A stretch of 36,892 bases of DNA from Symsagittifera roscoffensis (Eukaryota; Xenacoelomorpha; Acoela; Convolutidae): NCBI RefSeq assembly GCF_963678635.1, contig NW_026971357.1, positions 1 through 36,892 on the forward strand, read 5' to 3'. The notes below the pieces were generated by a model. It was not told the origin of the DNA. It saw nothing but the letters and a program-made list of their open reading frames with translations, and made no database searches. The position numbers were made by a program, and so were the translations under genes. Below, piece after piece: positions 10,171 through 20,304 of this stretch (position 1 is the first letter of the stretch; each line of letters opens with the position of its first letter).

Positions 10171-12070
10171 TTACCAATAATATTGCCTGAGAGATTTTTG
10201 AATTTTCAAAATTAAATATGATGCCGTTTTTTTCATAATAATAACGTAATTTGGGAAAACAGGAACAATATATATTCAAATCAGTTTTTGAAACTACGCC
10301 CCTTTGGATTTGTACGTATCAATAAGTCTTTTGTTATAAGAAAGCAGAATTTATCTTCCCTTACCAAATATAGTTGATTTGAATTTAAACACTGAGCTAA
10401 AACTGCACTTAGCTAACAAAAGAAAAAGTTTTACCGCGTATCTTCAAAAAAGAGGTAAAGAGTTAAAAAAGAAAAAGGAAAAGTAATGAAAATTGAAAGA
10501 TAAATAACAACTACAGGAATGAAACCTCAGTTCTCAAATATCAAGTTTTCCAGTTGAATGCCCAACACAATTGTGCCCTTGACGAATGTAGATACCATAG
10601 ACAAGCAAAAACGAGCAAAAAAATCAAAATGCACAAAAATAAATGCTTGTAGTAGCTTTGAATAAAAGGCAAAGGCAACCAAGCTAACTTTGCAGGTAAA
10701 AAAATTGGCAATCATGAAACCAGTTTGTGTTTAACTAATGCATTTCAAAAATTTTACGAAATAAACGGAGCTGTAAAATATTTTGAAAAAAAAAGTTTGC
10801 AACGTACCGTTGTATGAGACAAATAGTTTTCTTCGGTTTCACTTGATAAAATAAACATGCATCAACTGTGTTAACTTATTAGTGATCAAATGCCTCTAAA
10901 TATACAATTCAGTTTCCTAATTCAAAATTTCCTTCAATGGTAGCACCATTATTTGAGACTTAGGTTAGAAAAACAAAACGAATCCTTGTAGTATCACACT
11001 ACTCTACGCATGTGTGAAAACAGAGAACACTCGTGCCGAAATTTGTCGTTGAAAGCAAAGAACCAGAAAAATAAAACTGGCCAGAAAACAAGGAACCAGA
11101 AAAGTTTTTGAAAAAATTTAACTTTTGAACTTAACAAATATATTTGAATTTATAGAAAGAAATTTGAATTTATATTGCGATTTTTGTGAACTTTTTGTTT
11201 TGTTTTTCGAACAAGAAACAAGGAGTTGAATTAGAAAAAAAACATGAGTCAAATTCCGAAAAATCAAATTTGAGCATGAACTAGTTATTTTTTTATCTCA
11301 TAAAAAAATGAAAAAATGTCATCACGACCTAGATCAAAATAAGTGTCCTCAGTATGCTCATTGACGCAAATTGAAAAATCATTGAAATACTCATTGAAAA
11401 ATCAAAACCATGACCGCAAAAATGGGTGATGTTTTAACTAGTTTAAATCACAAAATAAAAGTTTCAACCTTGTTTCAGTCAAAGTCGCAAAAAGAAAATA
11501 TTTGACGTCAAAAATCTGAATTGAGTTGAAGACAAAATTTTTTTCTTTGAATGAATATCGCAAATTTTAAGTTAACTTCAGGAACAATTTTAAACGTACA
11601 AAAAAACTGTAATTTAGTAACAAATCAAATGCAAAAAAGTTGCTGAAATATAATCATGTTTGCTTCAAATGCGTCGTTTCACAAAATATCACAAACTTTT
11701 CAACCAATCTTACTTCGAGGAAAGTTGATGATCCTTTTTTGCCGATGCGTTTTCAATGCCACCCAGCACATATAAGTATCTTTGCTACGTTCATTGAAAC
11801 TTTAAAAAAGTATTCATTTTATGATAAAGTGTTATTGACTTTGTGAAAGTTATATTAGGAAAAAAATGTTTCGAAATCAGTCATGGTTACTATAAAAATT
11901 TCTGAGCATTGAATCGATCAATTTTTCGAAGAAACAAACTCGCAGAAAATCATTTGGACTTTAAACACTCAATTTTTTTTTATTTCTGAATAGGTTCACG
12001 TAGAATTCACAAAATCACGTGGACAAAATCACCCGGACTTCATACAAATTTGTTTCTTTTTTTTTGTAGA
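10171..12070. other. AT-rich stretch, no gene seen
   Basis: Probably intron of the - strand coiled-coil gene, given exons on both sides on that strand. No coding segment, TIR or tandem array was recognised. A few CCAGAAAA phrases recur near 11055-11100. Confidence 0.5.
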
Positions 12071-12077
12071 GCTCTAC

Positions 12078-12186
12078 CTACTGTAGAGTGATATCATCCT
12101 TCTTGATCTTGAACTCCTGCTCACTCTCGAAGCCCTGCAGGTCACTCTTCATTGACTTGTACTTGCCCTCCAACAGCATGTTCAAC
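12078..12186 (-). pseudogene. Inverted copy of the 12.4-kb exon, shortened and stopped
   Basis: The same exon in - orientation, from acceptor GTGTAG at 12187-12192. It lacks seven codons in frame (the RELHRAK segment is missing) and its last codon is TAG where the + copy has CAG, right before GTAGAG. On this strand it would fit the coiled-coil gene's direction, but the stop makes it a likely relic or a terminal exon. Confidence 0.5.
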
Positions 12187-12410
12187 CTACACAAAAATTT
12201 TGTTGGTACAAATATTACAGTTGAGTCCTTCTAGAAAAAGCAAATGAAGGAAATGGGACCTGTCTGTTCCCGCAAAAGAACAAAAACGTGAGAAATCAAA
12301 TCTAGACGCTGCGTCCGAAGATTCTAAGGCTGATAATTGTTTCTCAGGGAAATCGTCTATACTTCAAGGACTCAACTGTAATATTTGTACCAACAAAATT
12401 TTTTGTGTAG

Positions 12411-12540
12411 GTTGAACATGCTGTTGGAGGGCAAGTACAAGCCAATGAAGAGGGAACTGCATAGAGCAAAGAGTGACCTGCAGGGCTTCAAGAGTGAGCA
12501 GGAGTTCAAGATGAACAAGGATGATATCACTCTACAGCAG
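12411..12540 (+). CDS. Intact-looking coiled-coil exon on the opposite strand
   Basis: 130 nt between TTTTTTGTGTAG and CTACAGCAG|GTTTTC, reading in one frame LNMLLEGKYKPMKRELHRAK and SDLQGFKSEQEFKMNKDDITLQQ. The entry phase (2) and exit phase (0) complement the 13395 exon, so the two could alternate in one transcript, but they lie on opposite strands. GC content is higher than in the surroundings. No + strand partner exon was found. Confidence 0.5.
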
Positions 12541-13394
12541 GTTTTCTCACGTTTTTGTTCTTTTGTGGGAACAAAAAGGTCCCATTTCCTTCACTTGCTT
12601 TTTGTAGGAACCCAATTATCACCTTGTAAATTTTGCGTGTTCAAATAGATTCTTAAAATTGTGCACTGAGATTCGTTACGCATGATTTCGGATTTTATTG
12701 CGAAGGAGAATTTTCAAAAGGTTGTAGAACCAGGCTGAATTGTGACTCATTTGATGTGGCTCACTTGCTGGGACTCATTTTTGCGATACAAAAAGAAAAA
12801 AACATTGTTTTTTTAATTGATAAAACAAATTAACAAAAAACCTTTTTTCTATGAAACTTACCGGAAATAATTTTTAAAGGTAATTTAAAAATAACTGATA
12901 AACACGTATAATTTTAGCGGACAGAAGCAAAAAAGCTTATATGCAGCTACCGAAATGAAATAATTTGGAAAACTGAAAAACCGAAGAAAATTTTTCTTCG
13001 AAATAATATCCTTTTAAAGATATTACTATTGAAAAGCAATTGCTGGCTCCATTATTGAAAATTATAATTTGATAGTAACTACCTAAATTTGAGAAGCATG
13101 AAAAAAATCCGAATTAGATTATGCTCAGATATCTCTAAGCTCGATATGTCAGCAAATCGATCTTGATCTTTTAGCCCTCTCCAGTTTTAGCAGTTTTAGC
13201 CCTCCCATAAGCATCTATTTTCAAATTGCTTCTATTTTGAGACAAGCATTTTTTCCAACAACCCCGAAAAAACTGCTGGACAGCCTTGGTGCGAAAATTT
13301 CATAAAGTGCTCGAAAACGGTATTTTTGACCTGTTTCGTTTTTCAATAATTAGTTTTAAAAACCTGAAGTGTGTACAACTGGTTTTTAAATTAC

Positions 13395-13510
13395 CTCGTA
13401 ATTTCTTTCGCCGAGTTGCGTCCAGATTCTCCCGCTTGTCGTAGCTGCACTTCCTGACTTTCCATCCGAATTTTCAATGACACTTTCTGGGCTCGCAACG
13501 CCGCGTTTTC
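13395..13510 (-). CDS. Upstream coiled-coil exon, first copy
   Basis: A 116-nt exon with acceptor TTGCTTCAG and donor ACGAG|GTAATT. In phase 0 it reads ENAALRAQKVSLKIRMESQE, then VQLRQAGESGRNSAKEIT, and ends with two bases AG. That phase fits the start of exon A (A-GAA-CTT, giving Arg-Glu-Leu). A leucine heptad pattern is visible. Probably part of the same - strand gene; whether it is joined directly to exon A is inference. Confidence 0.5.
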
Positions 13511-13763
13511 CTGAAGCAATTTTGGTCTGGACTTATTAGACAAGGAGAAATCTTCAGCTGGCGGTGGAAAATCTTAATGAGAGTTTTCAAATTGGTGTGT
13601 TGTATAATGAGAATCATTCATTATTGAACAACATTAGCCGCACGTTTTTTAATCACAGCTTCATAGTTAACTCGAAAGCTCTTGAAAGTGTTCAAATGAG
13701 TAGTAATTTTGCGTACAAATAAGCGCCGACCAAAACAAAAATTAGTAAACATGTACTGTCTTT

Positions 13764-14121
13764 ACATAAAATATCTTTGAAGCAATCAATCTAAAATTAG
13801 AGTTACAGCTCACATATTTATTTTTTTGGGGGGACGGTTCAGTCTGGTCTTTTGAGTTAGTTCCTTTTGACTATACTCATAGAGTTATTTCGGATAAGGT
13901 ACATCATCTGCTCGTCACGCTATCTTATTTTCGGCCGGATAGATTCGCGCAAATTCTTAGTCTAATACCGGTATTAGTCTTACTCATATATCTCCTAGTC
14001 TCAAAAGATCTAGTGTATACTGGTTTATGCGAGTTAGTTTCCAGAAGGAGAACAACTGTATTCTAAGTTTACTTCAAATAGTTCTGGTGCTGAAACTACG
14101 AGTAGTTTGATCACTTACAAA
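13764..14121. repeat. Dispersed repeat inserted in the 13.1-kb segmental copy
   Basis: The flanks match a continuous stretch in the 15.9-16.6-kb duplicate (GTACTGTCTTTA then TAAGTG.AAATGTTAGAGA), so about 358 bp are inserted here, with TA at each side. The central 225 bp recur at 36676-36892. No inverted termini were seen. Confidence 0.6.
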
Positions 14122-14169
14122 TAAGTGCAAATGTTAGAGATGAAATTTGATTAGTTAGTTAGGAATATT

Positions 14170-15550
14170 TTATAGAAATAGAGAATCAACTTTATAACCA
14201 AAATTAAATTATTGCTTAGAACTGGTTCCACCCATCTGGGGTTTAGAGAGTTTTTTTGGTTTTCAAATGTTTAATGTAGTGAAGGTTGGAGGATGTTAGT
14301 TTTTTTTTTGAAGTTGTGAGCATTGGCTTTTTGGGGAAGGAAGAAGTGTGGCCGTTTGCGTTGGACGGATGAAGATTCTCATGTTCGTATTTCTAGATGG
14401 GTTTCGTTGATCGTGGTATTTTTGGGAGATGATGTCAAGACTTCTGATCGATGCAATGAGGTATCGATTTTGTTAAGTTGAGGGCGAGACTAGGTGTAGC
14501 GTGAAGTTTGACTTTTTCGCGTAAAGTGCCAAGTGACTAGAATCTGTATGTGTAATCAATATCGAGATGGCCATTGATTTGATTCAATGGGTTTCAATTG
14601 CTGCGATGTTGAGTCCGTACTTTAATTCCTTTTAGTGTAGTGACTGTAGGCAGCAAATCGAGTAGTTTTGCCATTCCATAGTTGGAATGTGTTTGGGTTG
14701 TCAACTTCTTTGCTGCTCGTCTCTGCGGCTTTACGAAATCTATACTGCATTTACAGTTTAAACATATAAACTTCTTTGTTAAAGTTATTTTAGTTATGAT
14801 TTATTTTTAATGGTCATCGCAAAAACTTTTTTATATTAATTCAGTTATTTTTAAGAGTCGCTCACCATTGAGTAACTATTGTCAAAAAAAAGAGTATGGG
14901 TCACAAAGCGTGCGTGTAGCACGGTTGGTTAGGCTGGCCATAGAGCATGCTCAGGACGTTCCTCTGGTGAACTAGACCAGGCGTAGGGTATAATTTTCTG
15001 GTCTCTTTGTATAAAGTCTCTTTTTGTTTCCTTTTTATGATTCGTTTTTCTCTTTTTTGTTTTGGTTGTGTCCTTTTCTCAAAAATCAATTCTTTTCGTT
15101 TTGGTTTATTTTTCGAGTTTTTTGGGTTTTACTCGCTTTTGGTAAGACCTGAAAGTGGTCTTCAAAAGAATAGTTTATCCATTTTTATTCTGGTTTTAAT
15201 CTGGTCTGGGTACCGTTGGTTTTCCTTTCTTAGTCCTGCTATTATTTTGTGGTATTGTGACGTTAGTAAGCTGCGGTGGTTATTTTTGAGTTTTATTTTA
15301 GCTGCGTTGGTTATTCCTACAAATATCCTTCCAATAGGGTTAAAGGGAAGCTTGAACCGTGTGAAAACTAGTTAAAGTTAATATCATTGAAAGTTAAAAC
15401 TTAAAACTCATTTTTTAAACAACCTTCGTGGGCGAGCTGTGCGATTGTGGAAAGAGTTTTATAAGCGAGTGAATGGTTCAAACGTATGAAAGAAGCGACA
15501 TGTAAAAGGAATAGTACTCTTTTAATTTATCTGCAATTTACTACATTGAA
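14170..15550. other. Spacer without a recognisable gene
   Basis: T-rich sequence between the segmental duplicates. The 122-codon hydrophobic frame at 15007-15375 has no start context, motif or splice support and probably reflects T-richness. Nothing else supportable was seen. Confidence 0.5.
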
Positions 15551-15554
15551 ATCA

Positions 15555-15735
15555 TAATTTTACTGCTTTTGTTAAGTTTAGTTTTTGAATTTACTGCTTG
15601 GTAAAAAGAAGTTAATTGCATTGAGGATTGTTTGGGGAATTTGCTGCTGTTTGCGGGTGAATTTTACTGCTTTGGGGGTTGTTTGGAGAACTTACTGCTG
15701 TTTGGGGGTAAATTTTACTGCTTTTCAATTATACT
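15555..15735. repeat. TTACTGCTTT minisatellite
   Basis: Six imperfect repeats of about 30 bp built on TTTACTGCTTTGGGGGTTGT, lying between the two segmental copies. The frame reading through it (15585-15803) is repetitive and not convincing as a gene. Confidence 0.6.
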
Positions 15736-16245
15736 GCGATTTGTTTATACGAGTTTTTGAAATTTCTACAAAAAAAAAAGAGTTTTTTTTTAAACATTTT
15801 TAAATTGTTTTTGTTTGTCTTAGATGCTTGTGCGATGAGATCTAAAAAGACAGTGAAACTTATAGAGAATGGTTAGTCGTGTTTTGAGAAGCATGAAAAA
15901 AAATCCGAATTAGACTATGCTCAGATATCTCTAAGCTCGATATGTCAGCAAATCGATCTTGATGTTTTAGCCTTCCCCAGTTTTATCAGTTTTAGCTCTT
16001 CCCTAAGCTTCTATTTTCAAATTGCTTCTATTTTGAGACAAGCATTTTTTTCAAAAATCCCAAAAAACTGCTGTACAGCCTTGAGAACAACTCATAATAA
16101 TTTCGAGGAGCGCACACGCCCAAAAAAAACAAGATTTTTGGTGTGAAAATTTCAAAAAAAGCCCAAAAACAGCATTTTGACCTGTCTCGTTTTTCAATAT
16201 TTAGTTTAAGAAATTTGAAGTGGTTACAACTGGTTTTTAATTTAC

Positions 16246-16358
16246 CTTGTAATTTCTTTCGCGGAGTTTCCAGATTCTCTCGATTGTCGTAGCTGCACTT
16301 CCAGATTTTCCATCCGAATTTTCAACGACTCTTTCTCAGCTAGCAACACCGCAGTCTA
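16246..16358 (-). pseudogene. Upstream coiled-coil exon, second copy, with stop codon
   Basis: A 113-nt copy of the exon at 13395 with the same splice sites. Read in the same frame its first codon is TAG where the other copy has GAA, followed by TAVLLAEKESLKIRMENLEV and QLRQSRESGNSAKEIT. Three bases are missing in the Gly-Arg-Asn part. Either it is a dead copy, or its true acceptor lies a few bases further in. Confidence 0.5.
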
Positions 16359-16710
16359 CTGAAACAATTTTGGTCTGGACTTATTGGACAAGGAGAAATC
16401 TTCAGCTGGCGGTGGAAAATCTTATTGAGAGTTTTCAAATTGGTGTGTTGTATAATGACAATCATTCGTTATTGAACAACATTAGCCGCACGTTTTTTAA
16501 TCACAGCTTCATAGTTAACTCAAAAGCTCTTGAAAGTGTTCAAATGAGTAGTAATTTTGCGTACAAATAAGCGCCGATCAAAACAAAAATTAGTAAATAT
16601 GTACTGTCTTTAAGTGTAAATGTTAGAGATGAAATATTATTAGTTAGTTAGGAATTGTTTGTAATCTCTTTTACCTTACGTTCAATTAATCCTTTACTAT
16701 TTCTATAGCT

Positions 16711-18148
16711 TTAGTTTTTGCACCTGTCTTTCTGTTGTGTTGTTAAGTCTGAGTTTGTCAAGTCCCGCGGTATTTGGAGTTTTTTATTTCTTTTGTTGAT
16801 ATTTACTTCATCTTCCGACCATCGTTGTTTGTTGTGCATTGCTTCAGCGGGTAGGGGCGGCTTTGTAAGATTCTTGCGATCTAAACATGCATGTTTTGCA
16901 TTCTCCCAATTCAAATTGTTAGGGGAACTACTAGTTGCTACGTTTGAGAAAGGTGTGTGTGGTGTAAGTCCCATGTGGGCCTCAAATGATGAAATTTTTG
17001 TTACGCTATGCAGTGTTTTGATAATTTCTGCTACATCTGAGGCGAGTTTGTATGGTGTATTTGTTTTGTCAATTCTCATGACCGCTAATCTACGCTCCAA
17101 GTTTGTCTCATTCTCTCAACTACCCCTATTGCTCTATGATCAACCACCGGTGCAAATAATAAGTTAATATTGTTTGTATGACAGAACAGTTGAAATTTTT
17201 CAACTCTAAATGTTTGTGCTTGACCACATCTTATCTTTCGGGGTAGCCTTTATTTGAAATGTATCGTTGCATAAATTAAATGGAAATATCCGCTAGTGTG
17301 TTTGTAACAACTTTTGCAATTGGAAATTGTGACCACTTATCTATTGCGACTGGAATACATGCGTCTCTATTTAGTTCATCCAGAAAAGGCCCTGCAAAAT
17401 CTAATTGTACTTCCTCATTTGGTTCAACTACTGGTTCTATTTGGATGAATGTTTTTTTTCCGATGATGGGTTTCAAATGTTTACCTTGCCCGGTGCAGTG
17501 TTTGCAGTTTTGTGCCATCTGCACTATTGCCCGATGTATGTGAGGAAACCATACATGGTTACTGAGGTCCAGCATCGCTGCCGATCCTGGGTGTGTCAGA
17601 TGCAGACTATTGAGCACTGTCTGTCTCAACAGTGTAGGGATGACTATTCTTTCGTAAATGAGTAAGCAAACCTCTCTGACATGGAATCTGTTTCTAATGT
17701 TGTACCAGTACTGGCCGTAGGAAGTCTTGATTGCTTCACAATCCCTCTTTTTGACAAAGTTGAGTAGAGCGCGAAGATTTCGATCTTTCCTGGTGGCTGC
17801 GGCGATGAATCGAACGCCCAATACTCGCTGTAGTCTTTGTCTAAACAATGGCGTGTCCTCCTCAGATTCCACCGTATTTGTAGCTTTCTCCGCCGTGGCG
17901 ACCAGTTCTTCTGTTATCATTTCGTGACTGGTTTCCATCGTCGTGGAACCCATTATTGGTGGTTCGATGTTGTGTGTCTGTACTTCTTGTACGCAGATGT
18001 TCGAGTCTACACGGCTGACACAGATATCCGTGACTGTGCTTTTTTTGGGTGTTTGTGTAGAAGTTGTTGTATTTCGTGGTTCGGATGTAAATGTTTGTGT
18101 AGTTGCTGCTGTATTAGTCGATTGTGTTTGGGTCGATGTCGCTTTCAT
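16711..18148 (-). pseudogene. Retrotransposon integrase, broken after the first catalytic Asp
   Basis: Frame 17276-18148 holds the HHCC zinc-binding domain (LHLTHPG ... NCKHC) and the first core Asp in VQLDFAGPF. A TAA at 17277-17279 interrupts the core; downstream ISNKGYP, CGQAQTFR and DHRAIGVVERM are still readable in changing frames. The position of the second core Asp appears as Gly in CGQAQTF, if the usual aspartate stood there. The C-terminal part (16711-17100) contains NLNWENAKHACLDRKNLTKP and WSEDEVNI. Confidence 0.85.
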
Positions 18149-18555
18149 GTTGTAGTCTGAAGTGATCCGATCCGTTCTGTTTCCGGATGTATTCGTAGTT
18201 GTGAAGGTGATCTTCGGGATATTTGACTTTTTACTGATATTGATCTCCTTAGCCGATAGTGCCTCTCTGGCGTCCCGTACGGGCGTAGCTGTTTGTTTGG
18301 TGTGCTCTTGCTGTGATGAATTTTGTACTTCAGGTTATCCTTTCTTTCCCTTGATGGGAGATCTTTTATGCCATCTGGGGTCCGAAAGGCTTTCTTCCCT
18401 ATTTGATGAGCCCTGCCAGTTTTCCGTTGATTCGTTTCGTCCTCTTGTCTCTGATGATTGAAGCTCCGTTGGGATGAATCCTCCTTTAAATCCTCTGGTA
18501 TCTTTACGGCTGATCGCTGCGTTGTTTTGTCCTTAAAATGAAATTTTATAGACAA
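18145..18555 (-). pseudogene. Retrotransposon spacer between RNase H and integrase
   Basis: A 136-codon open frame of low complexity, rich in Arg, Ser, Gln and Lys, followed by a Thr/Gln-rich stretch (TQTQSTNTAATTQT) at the start of the integrase frame. It has no domain of its own and is best read as the linker of the polyprotein. Confidence 0.55.
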
Positions 18556-18970
18556 AACATTTTCTGTTTGTTTGGTATTGAGATCGTTTGGATCGGTAGA
18601 GAGTTGACTGGTTTAATATCAAAGTTGACTGGTTTAATAGCAGGATGTTTGATATCAAAGTTAAAGGGAATAATCGGTCAATCCAATGTGTGAGCCGGCT
18701 TTGACTTGTTTTTGATCGTTCGCTTGCGTTTAAAGCGCTGATTAAAGCTTGATGATCAGCGATGACGGTAAAATGTTTACCATATAAATAGTATTTTAAA
18801 TGTTCGATTGCCCACACGACCCCTAAAAGTTCAAGTTCATTAAAAGAATATTTTCCTCTTATGAGTTCAGAAAACTTGATGCATACGCTCAGGCAACCCA
18901 GCATTCTGGTGAAAATTGTTCAAGCGCAGCTCCTACTCCCGTAGTTGAAGCATCGCATAAGATGCGAGTA
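18533..18970 (-). pseudogene. Retrotransposon RNase H domain
   Basis: CDASTTGVGAALEQF (first acidic residue, about 18950) is in one frame, and KYSFNELELLGVVWAIEHLK with VIADHQALISAL in another. The order and spacing fit Ty3-type RNase H. The end of the domain is scrambled by a roughly 21-bp tandem duplication near 18600-18650 (AACCAGTCAACTTTGATAT repeated). Confidence 0.8.
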
Positions 18971-19960
18971 TCGAGATGTTGATCAAAGTGTTTGTTTTTT
19001 GTTTTCTCCGATACCATTTTTAGTATGTTTTTAAAAATTGTGTTATTTTCTGTGGACCATTCAAGTGATATGTTATTCTCTGTCTTTTTAGGAATGGGCG
19101 TAATGCAGCAGCGGTTTTATGCCAATTTTGAGATGTACAGTGTGAGTTGATGTATGGAACCCATAAAATTTTTTAATTGTTTAAAAGCTTTTGGTGGTGA
19201 TAGTCTTTAAATAGCCTCAGTCTTTTTGAGAAAAAATGATTTTGTTCCCTCACTATTAACAGTAAATCCTAGCCACTCAACTTGTCTGCATGGAAAGTTA
19301 CATTTATCCGATGATATCGCCAAATTTTCCTCGTCTAATTTTTTCAGAACTGATTGCAACTTTTGTTTGTGTGTATCCAACGATCCTTTCGTGACAATTA
19401 AAATATCGTTCTAATAACCGTAAGTGTTCGTGAAATTTGTAAAAATTAAGTCGATCGCTTTTTTGAAATTCAGCTGGCATATCCGTCAGGCCATAAAACC
19501 CTGTTTGGAATTGATAAGTTTCAGTAGCGATACCCCCAATAAGCCTAAAGCTGCATTAGTCTTTGGTTGTTTTATCCAACTGGATTTGTAAATATGCGTA
19601 ACGAAGGTCGAGTGTTGAGAAAAGTGTTTGTTTGGATTTGTCTGATTTTACCATCTCCGCGATATTTTCCAAAAATAGTTCAATGTTAGGCATTTGAGAT
19701 TTGTTTTTCTGGATGAATTTTTTGATTTTCTTAGAATCTAACGCGATTTTGACTGTTTGATCCTTTTTTACTGTGATTACAATTGGACTAATAAATTGTC
19801 GGTCCGAGCATTTATCTAGTTTGATGATTTGATTTTGATCCATCAATTGGCTTAGTTCCCCTTCAAATCTATCCTATAAGTATACCGGAATATGTCGACC
19901 TTTCTGTTGTATTGGCATGAAATCTTGACTGAATTGAGTTTTCATCATGTAATTTTTTGA
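18971..19960 (-). pseudogene. Reverse transcriptase, with stop in the YxDD catalytic motif
   Basis: The fingers region (IIKLDKC....SPIVITVKKD) and TLFSTLDLRYAYLQIQLD (first catalytic Asp in STLDLRYAY) are open at 19556-19846. Downstream, GFYGLTDMPAEFQK and SLDTHKQKLQSVLKKLDEEN can be read only by shifting frame. At the YLDD box (19405-19416) the sequence reads Tyr-stop-Asn-Asp. Further stops occur at about 19885 and within the thumb. Enzyme activity is ruled out for this copy. Confidence 0.85.
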
Positions 19961-20014
19961 GTTTCCAATATGTATGCATAGTTGTTGGAAAATATCTTTG
20001 ACCCATTGTTTAAT

Positions 20015-20269
20015 TTACGGATCCGATTCTTCTTGTTCGCGTAAATTCAATACATTTTGTTTGTGTTTTTCTTGTATTAACTTGACACCGATTTGTGGTA
20101 GAATGTTGCGTCCAATGATATTGGCTTTTTGATCATCAACAATGATGAACGGAGCTGATTGAATTTTCCAGCCTCGTGATTTGATTGTTAAAATCAATCG
20201 TCCTTTCGGGTTTGTTGTTTCACCACTATAACAAGCCAGGTTTCTTGCTGTGTCGTCTGTGGGATACAC
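20015..20269 (-). pseudogene. Retrotransposon protease region
   Basis: An 84-residue open segment with GWKIQSAPFIIVDDQKANII and GRNILPQIGV, matching the second half of a retropepsin (the alpha-helix motif I-G-R-N/D-x-L). The catalytic D-S/T-G is not visible where it should be, upstream near 20290-20350, so this piece is probably inactive. Confidence 0.65.
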
Positions 20270-20304
20270 TTGAATAATGCTGATCTATCGTTTTGTTGAA
20301 TGCG

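Larger units (their letters stand above)
12078..12606. repeat. Inverted duplication of an exon and its flanking introns
   Basis: The exon copies, the stretch GGACTCAACTGTAATATTTG before the exon, and the stretch TCACGTTTTTGTTCTTTTG...TTTGCTTTTT occur in both orientations. In the left arm the last block sits upstream of the exon rather than downstream. The history is therefore tandem duplication followed by inversion, not a simple palindrome. Confidence 0.75.
13088..16613. repeat. Segmental direct duplication carrying the coiled-coil exon
   Basis: 13088-13763 and 15884-16613 are direct copies (both start TTGAGAAGCATGAAAAAAA and end near GTACTGTCTTTA), separated by about 2.1 kb. Copy 2 has a short extra piece near 16085-16140, and copy 1 carries the insertion at 13764. 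The short frame at 16370-16570 lies in the intron part of copy 2 and has no recognisable features. Confidence 0.8.

Noticed and set aside
14911-14970. tRNA-like A box (TAGCACGGTTGG) suggesting a tRNA gene or SINE head
   Set aside because: No convincing B box (only GTTC followed by mismatches) and no cloverleaf; no second copy in the window.
15007-15375. 122-codon hydrophobic frame that could be a membrane protein
   Set aside because: T-rich strand makes Phe/Leu/Ser/Val runs by composition alone; it begins at a non-ATG codon and has no family motif.
16370-16570. 66-codon frame, similar sequence in both segmental copies
   Set aside because: In copy 1 the frame is broken near its start. It lies in the intron next to the coiled-coil exon; conservation is explained by the recent duplication.
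16718-18461. Several Cys/Val-rich + strand frames
   Set aside because: Antisense shadows of the integrase and spacer of the gypsy element.
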